The translations under genes and the position numbers were made by a program. The notes beneath the pieces are model-generated. The model searched no databases. It saw only the letters and a program-made list of their open reading frames with translations, and had not been told where the DNA came from. 64,000 bases of DNA, taken from the NCBI GenBank assembly GCA_035695105.1, contig DASSEV010000062.1, positions 43,095 to 107,094 on the forward strand. Direction: 5' to 3'. The stretch's first letter is position 1; each line of letters starts with the position of its first letter. Origin of the DNA: JAICYJ01 sp035695105. GTDB taxonomy: Bacteria; Actinomycetota; Thermoleophilia; Gaiellales; JAICJC01. Shown here one piece after another: positions 14,518 to 23,194 of this stretch.

Positions 14518-16446
14518 TTACGCCGAGAACCGCTCGAGGACGGAGGGATCCTCCAGCGAGGACAGGTCGCCGGGATCCTCGCCCAGCACGGCCGCCCGCA
14601 CCGCCCGCCGGACGATCTTGGCCGTCCGGGTCTTGGGCAGGGCCGGCACGAAGCGGATCTCGGCCGGTGCGAACGCCTTCCCCAGCTCGCGCACGACCTC
14701 CGCCCGGACGGCGTCACGCAGGTCGTTCCCGGCGTCGGCGCCCGCGCGGGGGACGCAGAACAGCCACACCACCTCGCCCTTGACCTCGTCCGGCACGCCG
14801 ACCGCGCAGGCCTCGGCGATGCCGGCCACATGCACGGCCGCCGACTCGAACTCGGCCGGCCCGATGCGCTTTCCGGCGATGTTGAGCGTGTCGTCGGAGC
14901 GCCCGTGCAGGTACCAGAAGCCGTCATCGTCGACCGAGGCCCAGTCGCCGTGCACCCAGATGTTCGGCCAGCGCGACCAGTACGCGTCGAGGAACCGCTG
15001 CGGATCGCCCCACACGCCGCGCGTCATCGAGGGCCACGGCTTGCGGCAGACCAGCTCGCCGACCTCGCCCGGCGCCACGGGGTTGCCCTCGGCGTCGAGG
15101 ATGTCCATGGCCATCCCCAGCGCGGGGACGCCGAGCGTGCACTCCTTGAGCGGCATCACCGGCATCGGCGAGAGGAAGCAGGCGCCCACCTCGGTGCCGC
15201 CCGAGAGGTTGATGATGGGGCACCGGCCCTCCCCGCCGACCTCGAACAGCCAGCGGTAGGGATCGGGGTTCCACGGCTCGCCCGTCGACGCCAGGATCCG
15301 CAGCGAGCTGCGGTCGTGGGCCAGCACCGGCTCGTCGCCGTGCCCGCGCAGCGCGCGGATCAGCGTGGGCGAGACGCCGAGGACGGAGATGCGATGCCGC
15401 TCCACGAGCTCCCACAGCCGGCCGGGCCCGGGATAGTCCGGCGCCCCCTCCGAGAGCACGAGCGTGCCGCCGAGGGCCCCCGTGCCCACCACCTCCTTCG
15501 GCCCCATGATCCATCCCATGTCGGTCACCCACATGAACCGGTCATCCGGGCCGACGTCGGTCTGGAACGCGCACTCCTCGGCGATCTTGACGAGGAAGCC
15601 GCCGTGCACGTGCACCGCGCCCTTCGGCCTGCCTGTGGTGCCCGAGGTGTAGATCACCATCATCGGCGTCTCCGGATCGAGCGGCGGCGCCGGCAGCTCA
15701 GCGAGCTGCCCTGCGACCAGCTCCTCCCAGCGGTGGTCCCGCCCGGGCGTCATCGGCGGGTCGCTGTCGAGCCGGTTCCAGACGATGACGTGCTCCACCG
15801 AGGGCACCTCCGCGAGCGCGTCGTCCACCGTCTGCTTCATGGACACGGGCCGCCCGCGCCGGGGCACCGCGTCCGCCGTCAGCACCGCGACGGCGCCGGC
15901 ATCCGCCAGGCGCGCGGCCACGGCCGGCGCGCCGAAGCCCGAGAAGATGGGCACGACGATCGCGCCGATCTTGCAGACGGCGTAGAAGCCGGCCACCACC
16001 TCGATCGACATCGGCAGGAACAGGCCGACCGCCTGCCCCTCGCGCACGCCCAGCGCCAGCAGCGCGTTCGCGATGCGGTTCACCTCCGCCTCGAGCTCTG
16101 CATAGGTGACCGAGCGGACAGCACCGTCCTGGCTCTCCCAGACGGCGGCCAGCCGGTCCGGCGTATCGCGGGCGTGGCGGTCGACGCAGTTGTGCGTCAG
16201 GTTGACGCGCCCGCCGCCGAACCAGGTCGTCCACATCGGCCCCCGGCTGTCGTCGTAGACCTGCTCGTAGGGCGTGGAGAACTCGATGCCGAGGTGCCGC
16301 ACGACCGCATCCCAGAACCAGCCGATGTCCTCCTGGGCGCGGCGGTGGAGGACGTGCCAGTCGTCGATCGCGTGCTCCTGCATGAACGCGGTGACCCGCG
16401 CGCGCGCAGCGACCTCGGGGGTCGGAGACCAGATCAGATCTTGCAT
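14518..16446 (-). CDS. AMP-forming acyl-CoA synthetase (acetyl-CoA synthetase-like)
   Basis: A 642-residue ANL-superfamily ligase that activates a carboxylate with ATP and loads CoA. Landmarks are an N-terminal ACS-type extension (FWDAVVRHLGIEF), the P-loop YTSGTTGRPKGAVH, the core SGGTEVGACF, the hinge WYLHGRSDDTLNIAGKRIGP, and the C-terminal catalytic Lys in LPKTRTAKIVRR. It resembles acetyl- or propionyl-CoA synthetase relatives, but the acyl pocket is not diagnostic, so the substrate stays open. It is the first gene of an operon with fabI. It is divergent from the molybdate regulator, with only 30 bp between the two start codons. Confidence 0.9.
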   Translation of the reverse strand: MQDLIWSPTPEVAARARVTAFMQEHAIDDWHVLHRRAQEDIGWFWDAVVRHLGIEFSTPYEQVYDDSRGPMWTTWFGGGRVNLTHNCVDRHARDTPDRLAAVWESQDGAVRSVTYAELEAEVNRIANALLALGVREGQAVGLFLPMSIEVVAGFYAVCKIGAIVVPIFSGFGAPAVAARLADAGAVAVLTADAVPRRGRPVSMKQTVDDALAEVPSVEHVIVWNRLDSDPPMTPGRDHRWEELVAGQLAELPAPPLDPETPMMVIYTSGTTGRPKGAVHVHGGFLVKIAEECAFQTDVGPDDRFMWVTDMGWIMGPKEVVGTGALGGTLVLSEGAPDYPGPGRLWELVERHRISVLGVSPTLIRALRGHGDEPVLAHDRSSLRILASTGEPWNPDPYRWLFEVGGEGRCPIINLSGGTEVGACFLSPMPVMPLKECTLGVPALGMAMDILDAEGNPVAPGEVGELVCRKPWPSMTRGVWGDPQRFLDAYWSRWPNIWVHGDWASVDDDGFWYLHGRSDDTLNIAGKRIGPAEFESAAVHVAGIAEACAVGVPDEVKGEVVWLFCVPRAGADAGNDLRDAVRAEVVRELGKAFAPAEIRFVPALPKTRTAKIVRRAVRAAVLGEDPGDLSSLEDPSVLERFSA

Positions 16447-16476
16447 AGGCGGTGCATAGGTGCTAGCGTCGTCCGG

Positions 16477-16860
16477 ATGGGACGGATGCTACCGGTCGGC
16501 GACGCGGCGCGAGCGCTTGGCGTCAGCGTCGATACGCTCCGGCGCTGGGAGCGGAGCGGCCGCATCACGACGCACCGCGACTCGGCCAACCGCCGGGTGG
16601 TCGACCAGGACGAGGTGACCAGGCTGGGAGGCCACGTGCCCGCGCACGTCGATGCCTCGTTCTCGGCGCGGAACCGGTTCGAGGGCGTGGTCACGAGCGT
16701 CGAGGTGACGGGCGTCGTGGCCCAGGTCGAGCTGGAGGCCGGCCCGCACCACGTCGTCTCGGTGATCACGCGCGATGCGGTGGAGGAGCTGGGGCTCCGG
16801 CCCGGGGTGAAGGCGGTGGCGACCGTCAAGGCGACGTCCGTGATGGTGGCGCGCGCATGA
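16477..16860 (+). CDS. HTH-TOBE regulator of the molybdate operon (ModE-like in design)
   Basis: A 127-residue two-part protein. Residues 1-55 are a MerR/excisionase-type helix-turn-helix (PVGDAARALGVSVDTLRRWE, then ITTHRDSANRRVVDQDEV). Residues about 63-127 form one TOBE/Mop-like domain (FEGVVTSVEVTGVVAQVELE, ending VKATSVMVARA), a fold that binds molybdate. It is the first gene of the mod operon and overlaps modA by ATGA, so it most likely senses molybdate and controls uptake; that role is inferred. TAGCGT lies 7 nt before the ATG (leaderless). Confidence 0.85.
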   Translation: MGRMLPVGDAARALGVSVDTLRRWERSGRITTHRDSANRRVVDQDEVTRLGGHVPAHVDASFSARNRFEGVVTSVEVTGVVAQVELEAGPHHVVSVITRDAVEELGLRPGVKAVATVKATSVMVARA

Positions 16861-17645
16861 CCCGCCGCCGGCTGATCGCCGCGCTCGCCGCCCTCGCGAT
16901 GGTGGCTACCGGCTGCGGCGGCTCGTCGTCGTCCAGCGGCGGCTCCTCCGGCGCGGGCGGCGGGACGCTGACCGTGTTCGCCGCATCGTCGCTGACCGCA
17001 GCCTTCACCACGCTCCAGCAAACCTTCGAGCAGCAGCATCCGGGCTGGAAGGTGCGCTTCGAGTTCCTCGGCTCCGACCAGCTGGCCGCCCAGATCGAAC
17101 AGGGCGATCCGGCGGACGTGTTCGCCGCGGCAAGCACCAAGTACCCGGAGCAGCTGCAGGGCGAGAAGCTGCTCGGGCCGACGAAGAATTTCGCCACCAA
17201 CACGCTGGTGCTCGCCGTCCCGCCAGACAACCCGGCCGGCATCACCTCCGTCACCAAGCTTGGCAACGCCAAGCTGATCGTCGGCGACCCGGCGGTGCCG
17301 ATCGGCTCCTACACCGTGCAGGTGCTCGGCAACCTCGGCATCGACCCCGCCTCGCTCAACATCGTCAGCCAGGAGCAGAAGACGACCGACATCGTCAGCA
17401 AGCTGGAGCTGGGCGAGGCGGACGCCGGGTTCATCTACACGAGCGACGCCAAGACCGCCGGCGACAAGCTGAAGTCGATCGCGCTCCCGGCCAAGGCGCA
17501 GGCGACCGCCACCTATCCGATCGGTATCGTCACGGGCTCGAAGAACGCGGAGGCTGCGCAGCAATGGATCGATCTGGTGCTGAGCGACGCCGGCCAGCAG
17601 GTGCTGACAGGCGACGGGTTCGGCCCGGCGCCTTCGAGCTCCTAG
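16857..17645 (+). CDS. modA: Molybdate ABC transporter substrate-binding lipoprotein
   Basis: A 262-residue exported binding protein. A basic start, a hydrophobic stretch and the lipobox VATGC make it a lipoprotein anchored outside the membrane, followed by a Ser/Gly linker. The mature part starts with LTVFAASSLTAAF, the molybdate/tungstate-binding SSL motif, and continues with GDPADVFAAASTK, VGDPAVPIGSYT and EADAGFIYTSD, all typical of ModA. The C-terminus FGPAPSSS is slightly extended and its last 82 nt overlap the start of modB. Confidence 0.93.
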   Translation: MTRRRLIAALAALAMVATGCGGSSSSSGGSSGAGGGTLTVFAASSLTAAFTTLQQTFEQQHPGWKVRFEFLGSDQLAAQIEQGDPADVFAAASTKYPEQLQGEKLLGPTKNFATNTLVLAVPPDNPAGITSVTKLGNAKLIVGDPAVPIGSYTVQVLGNLGIDPASLNIVSQEQKTTDIVSKLELGEADAGFIYTSDAKTAGDKLKSIALPAKAQATATYPIGIVTGSKNAEAAQQWIDLVLSDAGQQVLTGDGFGPAPSSS

Positions 17646-18409
17646 GCATCGGCGCAGCCGGGCTGGGCCTGGCCTTCCTGGTGATACCGCTTCTGGCGAT
17701 CTTCCTGCGCGGTGACTTGCTCGCCGGGCTGCGCTCCGACGACACCCGCCAGGCCCTGCTTCTGTCGCTGCAGACCAGCCTGCTGTCGCTGGCCTTCATG
17801 GTCGTGGTGGGGACGCCCGTCGCCCACATGCTCGCAACCCGGCGGTTCCGGGGGCGGTCGCTGGTGCTGACCGCGTTCGAGCTGCCGCTCGTGCTGCCGC
17901 CGGCGGTCGCGGGGATCGGGCTGCTGATGGCGTTCGGCCGCCGCGGGCTGCTCGGTGAGGAGCTGTCGTTCCTCGGGCTCGAGCTGCCCTTCACCAAGGT
18001 GGCGGTGGTTATGGCGATGACGTTCGTCGCCTCTCCCCTGTACGTGCGGCAGGCGGTGTCCGCCTTCGAGGCGGTGGACGGCACCCTGCTGGACGCATCG
18101 CGGACGCTCGGTGCGGGCGCGGGGCGGACGTTCTGGCGCGTTGCCCTGCCGCTGGCCCGTGGCGGCCTCGGTGCCGCCGCCGCGCTGGGATGGGCCAGGG
18201 CGGTGGGCGAGTTCGGCGCCACCATCATCTTCGCGGGCAGCCTCAAGGGCGTCACGGAGACGGCGCCGATCCAGATCTACGCCGGCCTGTCCGACAACCT
18301 GGACGCGGGACTGGCGACCGCCGCGGTGCTGATCCTGGTCAGCGCTGGGGTGCTGCTGGCCGCGAAGCTGATCGTCTCGGGGAGGGCGCAGCGCTTCACC
18401 TTGCTGTGA
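17564..18409 (+). CDS. modB: Molybdate ABC transporter permease
   Basis: An inner-membrane permease with about five or six transmembrane helices (the first is LLGIGAAGLGLAFLVIPLLA) and the cytoplasmic EAA loop that contacts ModC, seen around DASRTLGAGAGRTFWRVALP. The GEFGATIIFAG segment is typical of ModB. In this frame no start codon exists after the modA stop, so the ATG at 17564 inside modA is the only good candidate. It adds a basic cytoplasmic tail of about 25 residues (RRRPAGADRRRVRP). The stop overlaps the modC start (GTGA). Confidence 0.9.
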   Translation: MDRSGAERRRPAGADRRRVRPGAFELLGIGAAGLGLAFLVIPLLAIFLRGDLLAGLRSDDTRQALLLSLQTSLLSLAFMVVVGTPVAHMLATRRFRGRSLVLTAFELPLVLPPAVAGIGLLMAFGRRGLLGEELSFLGLELPFTKVAVVMAMTFVASPLYVRQAVSAFEAVDGTLLDASRTLGAGAGRTFWRVALPLARGGLGAAAALGWARAVGEFGATIIFAGSLKGVTETAPIQIYAGLSDNLDAGLATAAVLILVSAGVLLAAKLIVSGRAQRFTLL

Positions 18410-19398
18410 CGCGGCAGCTGCGCCAGGTGACGCTTCGGGTGGCGCTCGACGTCGACGGCGTGACGGCGCTCGTCGGCCCGTCCGGCGCCGGCAAGACCAC
18501 CCTGCTCCGCATGGTGGCCGGCCTGGTCGCACCGGACTCCGGCACCATCGAGTGCGGTGGCGACCGCTGGTTCGACGACGAGAGGGATGTGCCGCCGGAA
18601 CGTCGCCGCTGTGGCTTCGTGTTCCAGGACTACGCGCTGTTCCCCCACATGAGCGTGGAGCGGAACGTGGCCTACGGCGCGGCGGCGGCGACGGACGTCG
18701 GCCAGCTGCTGCACCGGGTCGGGATCGCTCACCTCGCGTCGGCTCGCCCGCCCTCGCTGTCCGGCGGCGAGCGGCAGCGGGTGGCGCTGGCACGGGCCCT
18801 CGCCGTCCGGCCTGCGGCGCTGCTCCTCGACGAGCCGCTGAGTGCGCTCGACCCGGCCACCCGGGGCAGCGTCGCCAGCGAGCTCTCCGCCATCCTCCGC
18901 GCCGCCGCCGTGCCGGCGATCGTGGTCACGCACTCCTACGAGGAGGCCGTCAGCCTGGCCGGCCGCATCGCCGTCCTCGAGGAGGGGCGGATCGTGCAGC
19001 AGTCCTCACCCGCGGAGCTGCTGGCGGCGCCGGCGTCGCCGTTCATCGCCGAGTTCGCCGGCACGAACTACCTGACTGGCACCGCCTCCGGTTCGACCGT
19101 CGCCCTCGACCGCGGCGGCGCCGTCGAGGTGGCGGCCGCCGCCTACGGGCGCGTGGCCGTGCTCGTGGCGCCCTGGGAGATCACGCTGGCGCACAGGCGT
19201 CCGGATGACTCGGCGCGCAATGCGCTCTCCGGGCGCATCGAGCGCGTCGTCCCGCTCGGCAACCGCGTGCGCGTGGTGGTGGCCGGCATCACCGCGGAGG
19301 TCACCCCCGAGTCCGCGGAACGGCTGGCGCTGCGACCGGGCGTCGAGGTGGTGGCCTCGTGGAAGGCGACCAGCACCCGCCTGCTGCTCACGGGCTAG
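18406..19398 (+). CDS. modC: Molybdate ABC transporter ATP-binding protein
   Basis: A 330-residue ABC ATPase: Walker A GPSGAGKTT (24-32), Q-loop in VFQDYALFPHM, signature LSGGERQRVALARAL, Walker B LLLDEPLSALD, and switch His in IVVTHSYEEA. The last 65 residues form a TOBE domain (SGRIERVVPLGNRVRVVVAG, ending VEVVASWKATSTRLL) that in ModC proteins binds oxyanion for feedback inhibition. The GTG start overlaps the modB stop. The N-terminal strand is a little short, and a longer frame exists only inside modB. Confidence 0.92.
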   Translation: MTRQLRQVTLRVALDVDGVTALVGPSGAGKTTLLRMVAGLVAPDSGTIECGGDRWFDDERDVPPERRRCGFVFQDYALFPHMSVERNVAYGAAAATDVGQLLHRVGIAHLASARPPSLSGGERQRVALARALAVRPAALLLDEPLSALDPATRGSVASELSAILRAAAVPAIVVTHSYEEAVSLAGRIAVLEEGRIVQQSSPAELLAAPASPFIAEFAGTNYLTGTASGSTVALDRGGAVEVAAAAYGRVAVLVAPWEITLAHRRPDDSARNALSGRIERVVPLGNRVRVVVAGITAEVTPESAERLALRPGVEVVASWKATSTRLLLTG

Positions 19399-19405
19399 GG
19401 TCCGC

Positions 19406-20368
19406 ATGGTGCGGGTCGTCATCGCGCCGGACAAGCTGCGCGGCACCTACACCGCGGAGCAGGCGGCCGCGGCGATCGCACGCGGCTGGCGGTCCGAAGA
19501 CCCCGGCGACGAGCTGGTCGAGGTGCCGCTCGCCGACGGCGGCGAGGGAACCGCCGCGGCGCTGCTCGCGGCCCGCGGGGGCGCGTGGGCGACCGCGGCC
19601 GTCCACGACGCCGCCGGCCGCCAGTGCGAGGCGCGCTATGCACGGCTGCCCGGAGGCGAGGCGGCGATGGACGTTGCGGAGGCCTGCGGCTCGTGGCGGG
19701 TGGCCGACCTGCCTCAGGATCCGGTCGGCGCCAGCTCCCGGGGTGCCGGCGAGCTGCTCCGCGCGGCGGTGGAAGGCGCGTCGCGGGTGGTGATCGGGGT
19801 CGGCGGCACGGCCACAACCGACGGAGGCGCCGGCCTACGTGACGCGCTCGGCCCCGTGCCGGCGGGCGTGGAGCTGGTTGCCGCGCTCGATGTCGACAAC
19901 CCGCTGCTCGGCCCGGCCGGCGCCGCCGCCGTCTACGGGCCTCAGAAGGGGGCGACCCCGGAGCAGGTGCTGCAGCTCGACCGCCGTCTGGCCGCGCTCG
20001 AGCTGCCGACCGCCGGCCTGCCCGGCGCCGGCGCCGGCGGGGGCATCGGCGGCATGCTGATGGCGCTCGGCGCGACGCCTCGAGCCGGCGCCGACCTCGT
20101 GCTCGATGAGGTCGGACTGAGCCGGCTGCTCGAGGGCGCGGCGCTCTGCATCACCGCCGAGGGGCGGATCGACATGCAGACGCTGCGTGGGAAGGTGATC
20201 GCGGCCGTGGCGGCTCGGTGCCGCGATGCCGGGGTGCCCTGCGTGGCGATCGGCGGCATGGTGGATGCCGAGGCCGCCGGTGCGCTGGCCGAGCTGGGCG
20301 TGCGCTGTCACCAGCAGGGCGACCTCGAGCGCGCGGGCGCCGAGGTCAGGCGGGCTGTGGGAGGGTGA
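19406..20368 (+). CDS. Glycerate kinase
   Basis: A 320-residue member of the GlxK/GarK glycerate kinase family (phosphorylates D-glycerate to 2- or 3-phosphoglycerate). It starts VVIAPDKLRGTYTAEQAA and contains PLADGGEGT, the glycine-rich IGVGGTATTDGGAGL, YGPQKGAT, GAGGGIGGML and the catalytic region CITAEGRIDMQTLRGK, in the usual order. It begins 7 nt after modC and probably shares its transcript, though there is no metabolic link to molybdate. Its 3' end overlaps the convergent htpX by 23 bp. Family members are usually near 370 residues, so this one is compact. Confidence 0.92.
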   Translation: MVRVVIAPDKLRGTYTAEQAAAAIARGWRSEDPGDELVEVPLADGGEGTAAALLAARGGAWATAAVHDAAGRQCEARYARLPGGEAAMDVAEACGSWRVADLPQDPVGASSRGAGELLRAAVEGASRVVIGVGGTATTDGGAGLRDALGPVPAGVELVAALDVDNPLLGPAGAAAVYGPQKGATPEQVLQLDRRLAALELPTAGLPGAGAGGGIGGMLMALGATPRAGADLVLDEVGLSRLLEGAALCITAEGRIDMQTLRGKVIAAVAARCRDAGVPCVAIGGMVDAEAAGALAELGVRCHQQGDLERAGAEVRRAVGG

Positions 20369-21266
20369 ACCCGCCCATCTGCTCGAGCCGGGCGATCCGG
20401 TCCTCGAGCGGCGGGTGGGTGTCGAACATGCCGCCCAGGCTCGAGCGCAGGCCCTTGTGGTCGCGCAGCGGCGACTCGATGTAGAGGTGGGCGGTCGCCC
20501 GTGTGACCGTGCGCAGCGGCTGGGTGTCGTCGCGCAGCGCCGCCAGCGCCCGGGCCAGGCCCTCCGCGTCGCCCGTGATCTCCACCGCGCTGGCGTCGGC
20601 CAGGTACTCCCGCCGGCGCGAGAGGCTCATCTGCAGCAGCGACGCCCCGATCGGCGCCAGCACCGCCGCCACCAACCCGACGATGACGGCCAGCCCACCG
20701 AGGCCGCCGTCGCGCTCGTCGTCCCCGCCGCCGAAGATGGTGATCCGCATCAGCAGGTCGGCCGCCAGGGCGATCACGCCGACCAGCACCGCCGCCAGGC
20801 TCATCAGCCGCACGTCGCGGTTGCGGACGTGCGACACCTCGTGCGCGAGCACGCCCTCGAGCTCACGATCGTCCATCAGCTCCACGATGCCGGACGTGAC
20901 CGCCACGTAGGCGTGGTCGGGATCGCGGCCGGCGGCAAACGCGTTGGGCGAGCTGTCGTCGACCCAGTAGAGGTCGGGCGTCTTCCGCAGCCCTGCGGCG
21001 ATCGAGACGTTCTCGAGCAGCCGGTAGACCCGCGGCTGCTGCTCCTTGGTGACCGGGTGGGCACCGGATGCCGCGGCGATCATCGAGCCGGCGGCGAACC
21101 AGGAGATCAGGCCGTAGACGATCGCGATGATGCCGATGAAGCCGGCAACGCCGGGCTGGTAGGCGTAGTACACGATCGCGACGAAGACGCCGCAAAGGGC
21201 GCCGAACCCGAGCAGCACGACCAGCGTGCGCAGGCGGTTCGCGCGGATCTGCTGCTGGAGCGTCAC
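20346..21266 (-). CDS. htpX: Membrane zinc protease HtpX
   Basis: A 306-residue membrane metalloprotease for quality control of misfolded membrane proteins. Two N-terminal transmembrane helices (about 14-33 and 41-65) precede HEVSH (H142, E143, H146) in LEGVLAHEVSHVRNRDV. Two more hydrophobic segments follow, then the third ligand Glu in SRRREYLADASAV, and FDTHPPLEDRI near the end. It starts 1 nt after the lemA stop on the same strand, the common lemA-htpX pairing. Its C-terminus overlaps the convergent glycerate kinase. Confidence 0.95.
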   Translation of the reverse strand: MTLQQQIRANRLRTLVVLLGFGALCGVFVAIVYYAYQPGVAGFIGIIAIVYGLISWFAAGSMIAAASGAHPVTKEQQPRVYRLLENVSIAAGLRKTPDLYWVDDSSPNAFAAGRDPDHAYVAVTSGIVELMDDRELEGVLAHEVSHVRNRDVRLMSLAAVLVGVIALAADLLMRITIFGGGDDERDGGLGGLAVIVGLVAAVLAPIGASLLQMSLSRRREYLADASAVEITGDAEGLARALAALRDDTQPLRTVTRATAHLYIESPLRDHKGLRSSLGGMFDTHPPLEDRIARLEQMGGFTLPQPA

Positions 21267-21267
21267 G

Positions 21268-21822
21268 TCACATCGAGACGCTGACCGGCGCCCGGTCGCC
21301 GTCGTCGTCGAGCCGGAAGAAGTCGCGCGGCGTGAAGCCGAACGTCCCCGCCACCAGGCTGGCCGGGAACGTCTGCTGGGCCGTGTTGTACTGCTGGACG
21401 ACGGTGTTGTAGTAGCGGCGGGCGGCGGCGATCTTGTCCTCGGTGTCGGCCAGCTCCTCCTGCAGGCGCTGGAAGTTCTCGCTGGCGCGCAGCTGGGGGT
21501 ACGCCTCGGCGACGGCGAACAGCCGGCCGAGCGCGGCGGTCGTGCGCCCGGCGGCGTCCGAGGCCTCGCCGACGCCCTGCGCGGACAGCGTCCGCGAACG
21601 CGCCTCGCTGACCTCGTCGAACACGCCCTGCTCGTGGGCGGCGTAGGCCTTGACCGACTCGACCAGGTTCGGGATCAGATCGGCGCGGCGCTTGAGCTGG
21701 ATGTCGATGCCGGAGAAGCCCTGGGAGCTCTCGTTGCGGAGCCGCACGAGCCGGTTGTAGGTGAAGACCAGCCACAGCACCGCCACGACGACGAGCGCGA
21801 GGATGATCCAGACGACGAGCAT
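21268..21822 (-). CDS. lemA: LemA family membrane-anchored protein
   Basis: A 184-residue protein with one N-terminal transmembrane helix (VVWIILALVVVAVLWLVFTY), a short outward sequence, and then the conserved helical LemA domain: NESSQGFSGIDIQLKRRADL, IPNLVESVKAYAAHE, and the later FPASLVAGTFGFTPRDFF. The function is poorly known, but LemA is regularly encoded with HtpX or other membrane proteases, as here. TACGCT (21829-21834, minus strand) is 6 nt before the ATG, indicating a leaderless lemA-htpX transcript. Confidence 0.93.
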   Translation of the reverse strand: MLVVWIILALVVVAVLWLVFTYNRLVRLRNESSQGFSGIDIQLKRRADLIPNLVESVKAYAAHEQGVFDEVSEARSRTLSAQGVGEASDAAGRTTAALGRLFAVAEAYPQLRASENFQRLQEELADTEDKIAAARRYYNTVVQQYNTAQQTFPASLVAGTFGFTPRDFFRLDDDGDRAPVSVSM

Positions 21823-21894
21823 CGGGGAAGCGTACCGTCAGACGGCGATGGAACGCCGATAGAATGGGGCGACACACGGCTTCCGGGGGATGAG

Positions 21895-22965
21895 ATGGCA
21901 ACCACGAGCGGAACGCAGATCGAGCAGCTGCTGGGCGACGAGGCCGAGCCGCTGCTCACCTACCAGGCGCACGGGATCGAGAGCAGCCGGCTGCACCTGC
22001 CGGGCCCGGACTTCATCGACCGTGTGCTCATGGACAGCGACCGGCCGGTGCCCGTGCTCCGGAACCTCGCACAGGTGTTCAACACCGGCCGCCTGGCCGG
22101 CACCGGCTTCCTCTCGATCCTCCCTGTCGACCAGGGCATCGAGCACTCAGCGGCGGCCTCGTTCTCGAAGAACCCCGCGTACTTCGATCCCCGCAACCTG
22201 CTCGAGCTGGCGCTCGAGGCAGGCTGCAACGCCATCGCCACCACCTTCGGGGTGCTCGGCATGGAGGCGCGGCGCTACGCGCACCGCATCCCGTTCATCG
22301 TCAAGCTGAACCACAACCAGCTGCTCACCTACCCGAACGAGTACGACCAGATCATGTTCGGCTCGGTGCGGCAGGCCTACGAGCTGGGCGCGGTCGGCGT
22401 CGGGGCCACCATCTACTTCGGCTCCGAGCAGTCCAGCCGCCAGATCATCGAGGTCAGTGAGGCGTTCGAGGAGGCCCACGCGCTCGGCATGTTCACCGTG
22501 CTGTGGTGCTACCTGCGCAACTCGGCCTTCAAGACGGATGAGGGCGACATGCACGTCGCCGCAGACCTGACCGGCCAGGCGAACCACATCGGCGCCACGA
22601 TCGAGGCGGACATCATCAAGCAGAAGCAGCCGGAGCGAAACGGCGGCTACCTGGCGCTGAAGGGCTTCGGCAAGACCGACCCGTTGGTCTACGAGAAGCT
22701 GACGACCGACAACCCGATCGACCTCACCCGCTGGCAGGTCGTGAACAACTACATGGGCCGCGTGCCGCTGATCAACTCCGGCGGCGAGTCCGCGGGCGAC
22801 TCGGATCTGGCGCAGGCCGTGCGGACGGCCGTCATCAACAAGCGCGCCGGGGGCGCCGGCCTGATCGTCGGCCGCAAGGCGTTCCAGCGGCCGCTGGCTG
22901 ACGGCGTCGCGCTGCTGAACACCGTCCAGGATGTGTACCTGGACGGGTCCATCACCCCCGCCTGA
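21895..22965 (+). CDS. Class I fructose-bisphosphate aldolase (DhnA/FbaB type)
   Basis: A 356-residue Schiff-base aldolase of the archaeal-type class I family, cleaving fructose 1,6-bisphosphate to triose phosphates. Blocks visible are ILPVDQGIEHSAAASF, PFIVKLNHNQLL (Schiff-base lysine region), GATIYFGSEQSSRQI, the KQKQPERNGGY stretch and INSGGESAGDSDL with GAGLIVGRKAFQRP near the end, which bind phosphate. The ATG at 21895 has a GGGGGATGAG ribosome site, and TAGAAT at 21860-21865 is a likely -10. The frame is open far upstream only as a shadow of lemA. It feeds the pentose-phosphate cluster downstream. Confidence 0.92.
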   Translation: MATTSGTQIEQLLGDEAEPLLTYQAHGIESSRLHLPGPDFIDRVLMDSDRPVPVLRNLAQVFNTGRLAGTGFLSILPVDQGIEHSAAASFSKNPAYFDPRNLLELALEAGCNAIATTFGVLGMEARRYAHRIPFIVKLNHNQLLTYPNEYDQIMFGSVRQAYELGAVGVGATIYFGSEQSSRQIIEVSEAFEEAHALGMFTVLWCYLRNSAFKTDEGDMHVAADLTGQANHIGATIEADIIKQKQPERNGGYLALKGFGKTDPLVYEKLTTDNPIDLTRWQVVNNYMGRVPLINSGGESAGDSDLAQAVRTAVINKRAGGAGLIVGRKAFQRPLADGVALLNTVQDVYLDGSITPA

Positions 22966-22970
22966 CCAGG

Positions 22971-23191
22971 GCCAGGTTCCTGCAAACCGTCGCCTGGGGG
23001 CGTCGCTGCGGTCGGCCGGTGCCGAGCACTGTGCCTCCCTGGCTCCTTCTCGGGCTCGGTTTTCGGAACCTGGCGGCGAGGGTCCTGCAAACCGTCGCCT
23101 GGGGGCGTCGCTGCGGTCGGCCCGTGCAGAGCACTGTGCCTCCCTGGCTCCTTCTCAGGCTCGGTTTTCGGCTCGATGTTCGGAACCTGGC
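22971..23191 (+). repeat. Two-copy imperfect direct repeat with inverted ends
   Basis: The gap between the aldolase and ROK kinase genes holds two near-identical 89-bp copies (22978-23066 and 23083-23171), offset by 105 bp and differing at few positions. The first is bounded by GCCAGGTTCC (22971-22980) and its reverse complement GGAACCTGGC (23065-23074); the right-end sequence recurs after copy two (23182-23191). Internal short palindromes suggest folded RNA or DNA. No open frame with coding character was seen. It may be a chromosomal REP-like family. Confidence 0.85.
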
Positions 23192-23194
23192 CCG

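Noticed and set aside
16443..16460. Direct repeat GCATAGG (16443-16449 and 16454-16460) as an operator for the molybdate regulator.
   Set aside because: One copy includes the ATG of the acyl-CoA synthetase gene and the other its probable -10, so the repetition may be coincidental. It is left for experiment.
22971..23191. CRISPR array.
   Set aside because: Only two copies, 89 bp each, with no short repeat-spacer pattern and no cas genes in the window.
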